Shown piece after piece: positions 9,519 through 22,073 of a stretch of 64,000 bases of DNA (position 1 is its first letter; each line of letters opens with the position of its first letter). Made by a program: the position numbers and the translations under genes. Source of the stretch: Anagrus nilaparvatae. Lineage: Eukaryota > Arthropoda > Insecta > Hymenoptera > Mymaridae. The stretch is taken from the NCBI GenBank assembly GCA_022575985.1, contig JAKSXM010000272.1:19464501-19528500 (forward strand). Reading direction: 5' to 3'. The notes under the pieces were generated by a model. That model did no database searches, was not told the origin of the DNA, and saw only the letters and a list, made by a program, of their open reading frames with translations.

Positions 9519-11840
9519 AAAATAATTAAGTAATAATAAGTTAATTGAACCAAAATAATAAGTTTATTGAACCAACTAAAGTTTAGTAATCGAAAGATTT
9601 AATTATAATTTTTTTTTTAATTTAAGAATAAAAGTCTTAAATATTTTGATTTACTGCGTTGATAACGGGCTATTGTGGCTTTTATCTAGACCTGATATTG
9701 TATAAATGACAAAAATATTTCTCATTTATATTATTTGGTTATTTTGGGCGATATACGATTAATTACATAAAACTGGTTATCTGAAAATGCATGAAACCTT
9801 CAAAATCGTTTTTGGCGTCTTTACTAAATTAGACTAAAACACGGATTAGGTTTATTAAAAATTTGAACTTGCAAATTAGCTATTTAAGGCTGACTATTTT
9901 AAATATTTTCCATATTATATGGAGCTATTTTTTTGTCTTAATAAATTGACTTAATGACTAATATACACGAAACCAACGATTTTCCCGTACTTACTATTTT
10001 AATTTTTCTTATTAAAAAAAAAAATTTCTAAAATTATAATTTTTATGACTTATAAATAAATATAAGTAAGTATAAAATTTAATTTTTTTAAATAAGTGAA
10101 AGTTTATTTATACACATAAATAAAAATAAGTTTAAAAAAATAATGTACATAAAAATTTATAAATCACCGTAAAAAAATAAAAATTAATTATAATACACAT
10201 TAATAAAAAAAAAAACTTTCAAAAAACATAACTAAATTTATTTAATTAAATAACTTTTTTAAACCATAAAAATATAAAATTAATTTTTTATTAAGTAAAA
10301 AAGTAAAAAAATAAGTAAAAAAAAAATCCTGAGTAATTTTTAATAAATAAAAAATTAATATTTAAAACCTGTATATTATTAATAATATTAAAGAAAAACA
10401 CGATTTGACATTCGAATGTTATAAAATACGTGAAAGCAATATTAGTAATATACCGCACGGCCTTATTTTTTTATGTAGTATTTTAAATCTCTTGTATAGA
10501 TGATAATAATAATTCCTGGTAAAATTCTGATTTCTCCTTTTCACGACCTCTTTTATTGCATTATAATATTTTTTTTTTATCTTTTAAAATCATTTAAAAT
10601 TCATATTTAAAAAAATTTTAAGGTGTTCAATTATAATAGTATGCATGACGTTGGCATTAATTTTTTTTTTACAATAATATACAATTGCAATATGCATAAT
10701 AAAATATACAAAAAAAAATTATTTATGTTTTGAATGACTTATATTATTTTTCATCGGTGTATTATGTGATTCAGAGATTCATTAAAATGTAATTTGCGTT
10801 TTTTTTCTCTCTATCGCTCTCTCTATAATAATGATGACTGTTTATTATTTAAATATTTTATTTTGCAATATTTCAATGTTATAAAATTATTGTATCCAAA
10901 GAATATTTATTACTGAAATAATGAGTATGATAAATTTATTATTTATATATGAACGATTCTTTTAAATTCAGAATTTTGGTTGAGTAAAAGTGCGTACTAC
11001 TTTTTTCTCACTTTTTATATACGGAAAACAAGTAATTCAAAACATTTTGATTGAATATTTATTTTTCATATTTTTTTAGCAATGAAAATAAAAATAATTT
11101 ACTTTGAAATCTTAAATTTACTTTGTAAGTTTGTAATTTAACTTTTTACATCATAAGTACTTGAAACTGATTTAGTGTCCTGTAGGAGTAAATAAACGTA
11201 GTACAAAAAGCAATTTTTTATGTTACCAAATGTAAATTAAAATTAAAATGATTAGAAAATTTTATTATTTTTCTTTTGTATAGCGTTTTAGAAATATCTA
11301 AACGAGTGGCAAAAAAAACACTAAAAATTCGACCCTTTTTATGCAATCTTTTTAATTTTTTGGTAAAAAGAATTCAACCAAAATTTTTTTGTACAAAGAT
11401 AAAACTACTCCTGCGTTTAAAAGAAAATGAATAAAAATTTATTAAATTTTATTTTTCAAAGTTTTTAGTGTAAAAATGGCCTTTTTTAACATTCATTTTA
11501 CCAATAAAAGTTTGGAATAGTAATAGGGGTTAAAAAAAAATTAAGTTTCTTTCTGCAAAAAATTAGCGAGGTTGCAAAAAAAGGGTGGATTTTTCAGTTA
11601 CTCTTTGCTGACTTTAGTAAAATTTACTCACAATCCTGAAATCAAGTTAGAATTTTCCGGAATTCGGATCCGGTGACATAACAGCTCAAATTCCCAGAAA
11701 TTTTGGCCAGAATCTGCCCAAATCCTAGAACTCCGTTTTTTATACTATTTTTTTTTTTGCTAGGGTTTAACATTAGAAATTTAACCTTTTTAGGTAAATA
11801 ACTTTTAATGAGTACAGTATAGACGTACTAAAAATCGAGA
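9519..11840. other. A+T-rich desert
   Basis: Extremely A+T-rich sequence with many A and T runs. No coding pattern, RNA gene or extended inverted repeat was seen. Confidence 0.6.
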
Positions 11841-12134
11841 ACAAAACTGTAATTTCTTGGCATTTTTTAGACCCAATGTCAAAAAATTAAATATCAAAAC
11901 TTTTTTTATATACTTGTTCCTTTCAAAAATTTAAATTTAAATCAGATATTAACTTGGTCAATATGGAACATAATCTTATACAATATAATTATTGCTTAAA
12001 AATGATGGAATTTTCGTTCAAGTTAATATCTGATTTAAATTTAAATTATTGAAAGGAACAAGTATATAAAAAAAGTTTTGATATTTAATTCTTTGGCATT
12101 GGGTCTAAAAAATGCCAAGAAATTACAGATTTGT
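11841..12134. mobile_element. ~290-bp palindromic MITE-like element
   Basis: Inverted repeat with arms of about 120 bp. The left arm reads CTGTAATTTCTTGGCATTTT, then AGACCCAATG, ATATACTTGTTCCTTTC and TCAGATATTAACTTG. The right arm is the complement, ending AATGCCAAGAAATTACAG. The loop is about 45 bp. Arms are nearly identical apart from small changes. There is no open frame inside. Confidence 0.8.
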
Positions 12135-12421
12135 TTGTCTATTTTATATGTACTGTTTTGTATATAGTAAACTAGTCATACTTTTTCAGTAATTAAACTG
12201 TTATTTTACTTGACTGCCTACATATAAATAAAAGTATATATTAATTGTACTATCTTAACACTGATGAACATAAACTGTAATTTCTCTCGAAAGTGAAATG
12301 GTGTACTAAAGGTATTTAAATGAGTTTTAAGAAATCTTTAACAGCTATGGTTTATATAATATCTGATTTAAAATAAAGATTTTATAATTATAAGTTTTCG
12401 GCAATGATGACAAATAAATAA

Positions 12422-12528
12422 TAATAATTGATTAGCAATTTCTGATATTTCTTTGATCATGGCACCTACAGTACCATTCACGTCGTCATGACCACCAGCT
12501 GTCTCACGAATCTTTTCACCTACCTTCA
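12422..12528 (-). pseudogene. Coding-like fragment, possible exon, unrecognised
   Basis: A ~100-bp patch of balanced base composition in A+T-rich surroundings. On the minus strand it reads 35 uninterrupted codons, starting KVGEKIRETAGGHDDVNG and continuing TVGAMIKEISEIANQL, with mixed codon use unlike local chance frames. Just upstream is a T-rich tract ending GAAG, a plausible splice acceptor. No good GT donor follows closely, and the frame runs into A+T-rich sequence and a stop. I do not recognise the protein. It could be an isolated exon of a gene with very long introns, a terminal exon, or a gene relic. Confidence 0.4.
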
Positions 12529-14768
12529 AAAAAAAGTTATAGGAGCAAACGTTCTTTTCATTTTATTTTGTCAATATTTTTTTAAAAGTTGTAGTTCAAA
12601 AATCATTCCCAAAATACAGAACAGTGCTTTAAAATATATTTTTAACTTTTTTTTCATTATTCAAAGCCAAAGAAGATCATAAAAAAATACTGTCAATTTT
12701 TTTAATAAAGTGTTAAAAAATATTGCATAATACAATTCAATTCTTATCAAAAGCCTATCATTTTTAGTGTTTAATTATTACATCTGTAAGCTATTGATAA
12801 GTCTGTAAATTAATTTAAATAAAAAGACATAAAAGTAAATACTGCAATAATACACTGATTTAAAATTTGAAAACTGTAATTATTTTACTTATAAACCTCA
12901 TTTTTATACTTTTTATGAACTCAAAAAAAAGGTATGGCTAATTTTCACTTGCTACGGGCTTGTAAGAGGCATAGATGAAGATTTTATGAAGAAAGGCACA
13001 AAAAATTGATAAAAAAATGATGGTCAAACATCAATCTTCATAAATTATGGCCTTATTATGGTAAAAACTTTACACAGGGATTAAAATAAAATTTTTGGTT
13101 AAAAAACCGATTTTATATATTACAAATTTAAGGGACAGATTACTAAATATTGAACTATTTTCTTTATTTAAAGTGACCCAAAGAAATAACTAAAAACCAC
13201 CAAAAAATTTAGTAGAATAGGTGATCATGCTGATAATGCGGGTGAAATAAAAAATATTTAGCTTGTTTGTAAAAGCTAAATATTAAATATTAAATTAGAG
13301 CGATTATTTGTGTGTATTCCTTAACCCTTATCTTTCCAAATTTGTCTATTTTCGTTGCTAAAATTTTGTAATTCAGATATAATTTACTAATAGCTTAAAA
13401 TTTAATTGAAATTTATTAAAACATTTTCTAAAAATATTCTTTTAAATTAATAAAACGATTTCTGCAATGTATACCTAAAATACTTAAATAAATTACTTAA
13501 AAACGAAGTATAAGCAATAAAAAATATTTTTTACCCAATAATTTCTTCAATCGTATATTATTTGAGCTCTTTCTTTATTAAATCAACAAAATTTTAATAT
13601 AATTAAAAAAATAAAAATTCTCAAACAAAGACTATATTCTTAGTGACTAAATAAAATGGTTTAAATTATTTTAAAAACAAATACGAGACACAATAGAATT
13701 ATTAATAACAAACTTATCATTAGTGCAATTTATTCTTATTGCACAATACTTGGCAGATAAGAATTTTATCTTTCATTTTATTTTCTTATTTGCAGTAAGT
13801 ATAAAAATATAACATGTAAGTTATAAATTATATTAATTTTAAATCTTTTGTTTTGTAATTTGTTTGCAAAAAATAAAAAAAAAAATTAGTCAATATTTAA
13901 AGTCAGATTTAAAATGTGTTAAGGAATTTTTTTTTTTTTATTATCAAGACAATCTGAAATCGTGCAGAACTTTTTAATAAATTATTTAGCAAATATGCAA
14001 AAATTATGATAATTTTTTGATATTGATGATATTTCTGTGCATACTATTTTTTAAACTCTAATATTGAAATACCAAAAATTTGAAAAAATTATAATTTATT
14101 GATAGATTTATAAATAAAACATAAATGCCATTTTTTAATAGTTTTGATAATAAATTTCTCTTCTTAAATACTTCCGACAAATATATTTTCGCAATTTGTG
14201 AAAGCCTCGAACAAAATAATACCAATCAGTCATTTATATAAAATCCTTAGTGGCTTAACCAAGACACGAAGGATTGACAAATGGTTAAGTCTTTTGCTTA
14301 CTTTTCCCTAAAATTTTTCTTACACAGTAGATAAAACGCACGGCTGTTTTTTACTAAATGGATATCCTTTTAGAAAGTAGACAAATGATCTAATATATCC
14401 TATAAATCAATGACATCACAAGTAATACTAATTCTCTTCTTTTATATATATACTGCAGATTCTTTTATTTTTGAATTGGTTCGAGCCTCGTAAAAGTTTT
14501 TTATTAAACAATTAAATTTTTAGTTTGTTTTTTAGCTTAAATTCAGTTTAATAAAATTGTAAAGATTATTAACTTTTTTTAATCTAACAAGCTCAAAGTC
14601 GCAAAAGATTTATATTTATATATGAAAAATTATGAAACTATCTCGATTATTTAAAGTGTTCAAAATATTTTAATTAAAAACTATTATATTATCAGCAAAG
14701 GCCAAAAAGTCAAAAGAAGGCCCAGAAACACGATAATTGTCATCAGAGTTTTGTAACAAGGAAAAATT
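12529..14768. other. A+T-rich DNA, no gene seen
   Basis: No conserved reading frame, RNA gene or strong inverted repeat recognised. Confidence 0.5.
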
Positions 14769-14955
14769 GGACATGCTTGGATAAGAGGAATTTCTTCCCA
14801 CTGACGAAGAAAAATGATATACGAGTCTTGGTCATACCATAAAAAAATAATGCTCAAAATCGCATTTCTGGTTTAATCTGGGATAGTAATTTACCTGTGA
14901 TTTGGGCCATTCTTTATTTTACTGGACATGAGCTTGTAATATACTATTTGCGAGC
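14769..14955 (+). repeat. Family B hairpin repeat
   Basis: Left part CCACTGACGAAGAAAAATGA and ATACGAGTCTTGGTCATA, a diverged palindrome arm AATGCTCAAAATCGC, then TAATTTACCTGTGATTTGGG and CCATTCTTTATTTTACTGG, with tail CTTGTAATATACTATTT. The match to the copies at 42975 and 49735 is clear. Confidence 0.75.
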
Positions 14956-16332
14956 GTTGCGTTTCCGAATTTTTATCGAAAATCTGAAAATTTTTGAAGT
15001 TTTCTTTGAAATCTTATTGCAAATTTTTATTAACTTAATAAAAAATGTTCAGAAACATCTGGAAGAAAATATGAAACTTTTTGTCATAAAAATCAAGAAA
15101 TAAAAGGCTAGGGGATATTTTACTGATTTCATAAGCAAAAATAAACTTATTCTATACTTTATAACGATAAAAATGAATTTATATATAAAAAGTATACGTG
15201 TACTTTTAATTAAAAAGAAAAATTTAATTAAAAATAAATATTTATGTTTATATATATTTAAAAAAATTAATAATAAAATTGCACTTAAAAGATAAATTTA
15301 TTTTAGTCATCTCTTAGCAAGAAATAACATTTTAGCTTAATTAAGGATAAAGAAAAAGAAGTTATCAAGAAAATCACACTGAGTTCTACGCACTAGGGAG
15401 CTTATTTTTAATATAATCCACATAAAATATAAAATTTATATAAATTTTTCTATGCATTAAAGCAAAAAAATAAAGAAAATTAGTTACTTTATATCGTAAA
15501 AAAGAAGTCAATAAAATCTTCTTCACAGTTGGAAGAAAAACTGGGTTTTTAACATTATTATTATTATTATTACTGTTATATTTAATATTACGTAAAAATG
15601 CAAGTTTATATTCTCCCTAAATAAATTTTTGAATTTAACGAGGGTTATATTTTATATGAATAAGATATTTAATATAAAAGAGTATATTATAATATGATAT
15701 GAAGGGTGCGCGTTTAGGTAAAAAAAAAATATGTTCAAAAAAAAAATTTTTTTTAATTGAGTTACTGTACACAATCGGTGAGTGTGCATTTTAGTAGAAA
15801 AAAAATTAATTGCTCTTAATTTTAAACTGTGTGATTATTGCTTGAAGATTTATTATGTTTTATAGTTTAATTTAAAAAAATTTATGATTTATACGTAATT
15901 AAGTTTGATATTATTTTTAATTTATAAAATACAAAATTTAGATATGTTTATTAAATTTATCTTTCGTTTTTAGTAAAATTATTCGTATGCATTAAATATT
16001 AATCTACTCTGGCTGCTATAATGTCGTAATAAAAAAAGCTTCTTGACAGTATATTACAATAAACTGCAAAAAAATCGGATTGTGGAAAGCGGATTTCCAC
16101 TTTTGCAGGTGGATTTTTTTTCGTATTCAAAAGATTAAAAATTATTAAAGCGGGTAAAGAAAATTGATTCTTTCTCATTTCAAATTTGCTAGCAGCAAGC
16201 TGAGTTATTTTCCATGCATACGGGTCATTTATTAAAAATAATATCTAACATTTTTTTAAGATTTATTAAACATAAATAGTAAACATGCTATTTTTTTCAA
16301 AAATAAAATATGATTATTGTTACTGTTTTGTG
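14956..16332. other. A+T-rich DNA, no gene seen
   Basis: Mostly A+T-rich. A short ATT trinucleotide run occurs near 15555. A weak family-D-like hairpin (ACTGCAAAAAAATCGG..) lies at about 16062-16125. Confidence 0.5.
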
Positions 16333-17460
16333 TATACAGGGTCGGTCATTTTAAACGACACACAAGAATATCTCGAAAACAAAGCAAAATAATGAAAACT
16401 GTTTCATATAAGAGTTGTTAGGTTTGGAGGGGGTCATTTGATGGAGGAAATTAGACTTAGGTTTTAGAAACCCATCAGGCCCAGCAGGACTCAACTTAAA
16501 AATTTTAAATATAGAAAATATACTTTTTTATTTTAAATTCAGATTATGCAGCAAATTTTAGGTCCAGATATGATTTTGACTAAAAAAAAATACAAGGCCC
16601 ATATTTCAGACCAAAAAAAGATGTTTTGGTAGTTACTACCAATTTTAATCTAAGTTTGTTGTGATGGAAGACTGATACTGATTATTTGAGATTTTAGGTC
16701 CTACAGACCTGAATGGGCTTTTAGGAGCATTGTTTCTGGGTAATGCTATAAGTAGATGCAAATTAGGTCTGTAGGGCCCAAAATTTCAAATAATGACTAA
16801 CAGTCTTCCACGATAAGAAACTTAGAATAAATTGGTAGTAACTATCAAAGACATCTTTTTTATTCATTTTTTTACTCAGCTTTAAAAAAGGCCCCATTTG
16901 GCCCATTACTTTGCATCTACTTTTAGTATTACCTAGAAACAACTGCTCCAAGAGGCTTATTTAGGTCTCTAAGATCTGAAATCTCAAATAATCACGCACA
17001 CACACTCTTTCACCACAACAAACTTAAAATAAATCTGGTGCTTACCAAAATTATCTATTTTTTCATTTTGAGTTTTAAAAAAAATTAAATTTGGCCCATT
17101 AAGGTCTGTAGGACCCAAAATCTCAAATGATCACCTAAAGTCTTTCCCAACAAAAAACATACAATAAAAATGGTAACAACTATCAAAAACATATTTTTTT
17201 ATTTAGAGCCGTATAAAAGCTTTTTTAGGTCTAAAAATGAGTCTTATATTTTTTTTAAACCAAAATCGTATCTGAACCTAAAATTTACTAGAGAATCTGA
17301 ATTTGAAATAAAAAAGTATACTTTTTATTTAAAATTCGAAATATAATGCCATCAGATGGCCTCTTCCAACTCTAACAACTTTTATATGAAGCATTTTTCG
17401 TTATTTTTCTTGGTTTTCAAGATATTCGGGTGTATCGTTTAAAATGACAGACCCTGTATA
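16333..17460. mobile_element. 1.1-kb foldback element with TATACAGGGT ends
   Basis: The terminal inverted repeats share about 50 bp. The left reads TATACAGGGTCGGTCATTTT, then AAACGACACAC and GAATATCTCGAAAAC. The complement of the right reads TATACAGGGTCTGTCATTTT and continues likewise. The arms extend inward (ATACTTTTTTATTT.AAATTC; TTAGGTCCAGATATGATTTT). The interior carries three direct diverged units of ~110-150 bp on the right side (from about 16760, 16960 and 17100), each starting near AGGTCT and containing ATCTCAAAT or TTTCAAAT. One more unit is inverted on the left (about 16625-16715). No transposase frame. Confidence 0.8.
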
Positions 17461-18152
17461 CTAGTATAGTAATCATAAATTTTTAATTCACGTCTGAGAC
17501 CAAGAGGTAAAAAACTGGCGTTTTTGACATTATAATAAGCCTAATTACTTTGTAGAATAATTTTAATTTTTTATATTTTTCAGTACTAGTACATAAGTAT
17601 ATCAAAAACTTTAACTTTAACTTAATTCTTCTTTATTTATATTTTTAATAGGAATCTTTTTTATTTTACCAAAACGTACTTAATAAATAATAATTTTCGT
17701 ATATTAATATAGCAAAAATAAATGATAATTTTCCTAAATGTTTGCATCGCTTGTAGAACTTATTCTTTAAATGTTTATCATACGGATTTAAAAAGCAGGT
17801 TTAATTTTAAGTTAATTTTAGGTTTATTTTAATAATAATTTCAGATCAAAAATAAAACAGCACAACAACCTTAATTATATTTTACATATTTTTTGACTGA
17901 AGTGTTTATGTTTAATATTTATTTTAAATTAAATTTAAGTTACGTCTGCTTGAATTTCTTAATTTTTGCTGGTTGTACCTGAAAACAAAAAATAATGTTT
18001 AGTACTATAATCTATTTTTATTTTGCTGTGATATATAAACAACATAATTTGACAAAAAACCATTTTTACAATGCATATAAAATAGCGAGTATAATAGCAA
18101 CATAAATTTAACTTAAAATCTTAGTTGAAATTTTATAGTTTATTATAGAATT
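17461..18152. other. A+T-rich DNA, no gene seen
   Basis: No feature recognised. Confidence 0.5.
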
Positions 18153-18425
18153 TTGATATCAAGAACGAAACTACTGTATTTTTGCTAGAGTGTATTTTCA
18201 CTCAAAATACTGCAGAAAATAATCTAATTTCCATGCTACTGACATGCTTCTAGAAGTCTTGGAACGCGAACAATTTAAACTGGAAATCTAAAACCAATTA
18301 GTAACTGGGAATTTTGATGCCAGCAAAAAAAACGCCAGTATTTTTTTCGAATGTATTTTCATTCAAAATATTATGCACTTCAGCCTTCAACTAAAAACCA
18401 ACTGATGACTGAAAGTTTTCATATG
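18153..18425. repeat. Two-unit tandem duplication, ~158-bp period
   Basis: The text TTTTGAT..CAAGAACGAAAC, GTATTTTTGCTAGAGTGTAT and TTTCACTCAAAATACT (from 18153) recurs in diverged form from 18311. The second half (AAAACCAATTAGTAACTGGG) recurs as AAAACCAACTGATGACTGAA. No coding content. Confidence 0.5.
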
Positions 18426-18663
18426 TCATTAGTTAATTTCGGCGAAATTTTTATTTTATTTTTTCGCTCGCTTTTTGCATTATATTATGTCACCAAATAT
18501 TTTTTTATTTGTGAAGAATTCTAGTGACTTTAAAACATAATAAGGCGAAAGATTTGTTGTAAATTCACAAAAAAAATTCCTAATACAAAGTAAATATCAA
18601 AAATATACTATAATAAAAACGCTGTATTTATTTTATTGTTCTCTTAATTTTGACATAAAAATA

Positions 18664-18772
18664 TCTGACCAACCAGAACAAAACTATTTTATTTTTTTAT
18701 TTTTTTAGCGCGGGGCCTAACTCCCAGGTCAGGTATTTTACAATCTCAGCAGGTTGGTCATTTTTATTTTTT
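18664..18772. repeat. Short inverted repeat around a C+G-rich loop
   Basis: CTGACCAACCAGAAC at the left pairs with GCAGGTTGGTCA at the right. A C+G-rich patch, GCGCGGGGCCTAACTCCC followed by AGGTCAGG, lies between. It could be a small MITE or a structured RNA; nothing known was matched. Confidence 0.4.
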
Positions 18773-19130
18773 TTTTATTTTTTTTATTCTCAATAATATC
18801 AGGTTCTATAGAAATTAATAAAACAAAAGAACAATAGATATAATTTTTTTTTATTACCTTTTAAAAAAAATGTTTATTATCAAACAAAATCACCTGCTTT
18901 AACATAACCTAAAACCAAAGAAAAATGACAATAACGGCGACAATGAAATTTACTTTTTAAATTAATCTATTCTCGTCTATCCTGATTACTGATTTATTTC
19001 TTTTTGAAGACAAATTCAAAAAACGGTTTCTAAAAAAGATATCTTATGTTTTTTGAATGTCAAACAAATAGGATCAGATGTAATGATAATGCTGTATTTG
19101 CATAATTAGAACTTTCGAGAACTACAATTA

Positions 19131-19215
19131 GCAGTATAAATAGACTACAGAGCTGACAGACATAATATTTACTCATTATTAGTCAGAAATAAATAGTCAG
19201 ATATACATACAACGC
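19131..19215 (+). promoter_or_regulatory. LTR- or promoter-like stretch
   Basis: TATAAATAG (TATA-box-like, 19135) is followed about 30 bp downstream by start-like sequence, then TTAGTCAGAAATAAATAG, which contains AATAAA at 19188. This order resembles the U3-R portion of an insect LTR. No matching second LTR, primer site or gag/pol frame was found nearby, so it may be a solo-LTR relic or chance. Confidence 0.25.
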
Positions 19216-19626
19216 AAAATTTTTGGGTTTTCGTTTAAAAAGTTAATCAAATCTTTTTTGATTTTTGCAGCATATTCAAATATAATTACGCTTTTCTCAG
19301 CAAAGAAAATATACATTTCAAACACTTATAATTTTGGCTGAGAATTTTTATTTGTTGAATCTTTTGGCATGTATCATATTAAAATGATGTATTTGATTTC
19401 TTATAATTTGCAATTCAAAAATAATATGTTTCAAAAACAAGTGACTTTATAATAAAAGATCTAAATCTTGCTTCAAATGCTTTTATCTGTTACATAACTT
19501 ATTTTCGATCGTTTCAATGCAAGGAAACATTAATATTTTTATCACGTCCTTGCAATAAATTACCTAAAACTCGTGTTAAAACTTTGACTCTTTTACATTG
19601 TCTTCAGCACATAATTTTGTGTAAAA

Positions 19627-19690
19627 TACCTGCCGAGGTGAAGCCGAAAAATACATACTTTCTGGCCACTGACCAGAAAATTCATTAGTA
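19627..19690 (-). repeat. Family B repeat, short deleted copy, minus strand
   Basis: ACCTGCCGAGGTGAAGCCG and CTTTCTGGCCACTGACCAG are complementary to the family B left end joined to its loop. This is the only copy of the eleven that points left. Confidence 0.5.
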
Positions 19691-20454
19691 TTAAAGTGCG
19701 TTTTTTGAGAAAAAAAATCTTTCATTTATTCAAAATATTTGAAAATGTCATTTTTTCCTTGCTTGTAACCTATAGACAAAATAACCTTTCACGATTACGT
19801 AAATAACCCGTAAATTTTAATGGACTAACAAGAAATTAGGGCCAGTTGAAAAGGTTAATTTTTACCAGGTCATAGCCAAAAGACACACTGTGTAAGAGCC
19901 AGAAAAGAAGAAGAAGAAGAAAAGGTTAATTAAAATAGGAAAGTTAAAATTAACCGAAAAATCGTAATTTTAAATATATACTTGCCAATAAATCTTACAA
20001 TTATGTTTATATAAGAGTATAATTTTTGAATTCTTATTATTGAATTTTATTTTTCATGAGAATTCATATAAAATTTCATATAAAATTCTAAAATATTTTC
20101 TCTATTTTATCATAGAAAACAAATGATTCGTATGATACACGTAAGACTTTAATCGCAAGGTTAATATTCTTCGATGCAATAATGAATTCCAATTAAATTC
20201 AATTAAATACATTTTTATCTTCATTAACAGCTGTGTGGTATTAAGTATTTGATTTGCTTATTTAATTAGTTCCGATAAAAGATAATAAAATAAAGTTATT
20301 CAAGATAACTAATTAAGAATAAAAAAACACTTATTAATTTACGACAAAGTATATATAATTTTTTACGTTTTTCATGCAGAATATCAAATTTTTATAATAT
20401 GATAATTGATTAATTAATGTAACTTCTGGTTATCTCAATAAGTAGTTTATGAAA

Positions 20455-20735
20455 TATTTTGTTTTATTCGCGCGGTTTGGGTCATTCTTTATTTTTCTTT
20501 CAATAAAGGCTATGGGTCGAAATAAACTATTTATTTTCAGCGTCAAAAAAGCACAAATTTTCCGACCGCTACGAAGCCGGAAAACTGATATGTGATATCG
20601 TTGTCAAAAAAAAATCCAATACGATATACTTGATCCTAAAAATGAATGATCATAATTGCAGTTTACGTGATTTACGCGAAATTTAGACCGTTTTTTACTT
20701 TTCTGAACACAAGTTCGTAGTATAATTCTATTGGT
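20455..20735 (+). repeat. Family B repeat, diverged long copy
   Basis: A leading right arm (GGTTTGGGTCATTCTTTATT) is followed by AAGCACAAATTTTCCGACCG, CTACGAAGCCGG, CCAATACGATATACTTGATC, AATTGCAGTTTACGTG and a decayed right arm, TAGACCGTTTTTTACTTTTC, with tail TTCGTAGTATAATTCTATT. Possibly two overlapping copies. Confidence 0.55.
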
Positions 20736-22019
20736 ATTTTTAAAATTTGAGACCAAAAAAAATTTTTTTTTTAAATAAAGTCGGCTTAGATACAAAATTC
20801 AAGGATTCTCGCTAACCATTACTAAATCATTCAATTGTTGATGGGCTGAAAATATCGCAAATACTATTCTCTAAGCTGTAAAAATAATTTATGTCCGACG
20901 ATTCCCAGACATTAGGGGAACAAGACAGAAGACCGATACGTCCGCTTGATTTATTTATTTCACTAAACTGTTATATGTGTGAAAAAAGGTTTTATACTAT
21001 TTTTTTGGCTAAAAAATCTCAATTGAAATAAATACAAATTTTTAACTTAAAATAGAAAAACATAATAAGAATAAATTTTGATATTCAGTTTATGACTGTA
21101 GGACTAATAAAATTTTTAATAAAATGAATTTCTCGCAAAAATAAATTAATTTTATTATCTTTAAACTAAATAGTGTCAAAATGAAAAAATTAAGCATGTA
21201 GATGGGGTTATTTTGATTATAATTAGATGTAGATACATTACAGAATATCCGCAGAGAATGTACGTTAATCCATGTTTGAAGAAATAATATTTTTAGAGAA
21301 AAAAACAATAAAAAGGTGGTCTTTCAAAATTGGAATATGCTCAATTTTGCATGCTAGTGCATAAAACTATACACGTAGAAATTAAAATAATTTTATGGAA
21401 ATAAATTAAAATGACGAGTTATTCAAAATAATCTAAAATGTTTACGACAATAATTACGGAACTTCAAAGTTATCCAAAAATGGTCAAGAAAATTTAAAAT
21501 AAGCTAAGATTTTTTTTATAAAATTTATTACCAATAAGATTATAACCAATTACTCCGAAAGACAATTTATAGACTTTGATTGTATAAGTTAAACAGATGA
21601 ATCTATATTTGTCATAATCAAGGTAAAATCAATCTAAATGCTTAACATTAATTAAATTCAATTAATCGATTTATTATGAAACGAGTATTTCTAAATTCCA
21701 GAACTGTAATTCCAGAGTATGTAAGACGAAACATGAAACATGGCCAAATAAACCGCATATAGAAAAACTGTAAATAATCTTATCAACCTTTACATAAGTT
21801 ATATTGGAACATCAATATCAAAATAAGTATTGAACAAAAAAGACAGACAAGTTTTAATAAAGACAGACTAAAAAAAGAAAAAAAATAACGATTAAAAAAA
21901 CCGCAAGCACGAACATCCAAAGTCTGAAATCCGATATCTAAAACGACAAAAAGAAAAAAGAAGGGTTTTATAATATAAAAGAAATAAGAACAAGAAAAAA
22001 ACCTTCGCTTTTTTTGCAT
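20736..22019. other. A+T-rich DNA, no gene seen
   Basis: No supported gene. A 78-codon minus-strand frame (21783-22019) lies just downstream of the CpG patch at 22026, but it has no recognisable domain and is mainly F, L, S and Y from A+T-rich codons. Confidence 0.5.
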
Positions 22020-22025
22020 TTTTTA

Positions 22026-22073
22026 GTTGCGCGTGCGGAGTGTCGCTACGGGCGCCGCAAATAACGTGCCTTA
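22026..22073. promoter_or_regulatory. Small CpG-dense patch
   Basis: About eight CpG dinucleotides in under 50 bp (TTGCGCGTGCGGAGTG, CGCTACGGGCGCCGC), isolated in A+T-rich DNA. TGCGCGTGCG resembles an NRF-1-type site. It may mark a start site of an unannotated transcript, but no gene body is visible on either side. Confidence 0.3.

Noticed and set aside
16062..16125. Hairpin resembling family D
   Set aside because: Only loosely similar (ACTGCAAAAAAATCGG) and without the CAGTG right end or TA flanks, so not counted as a copy.
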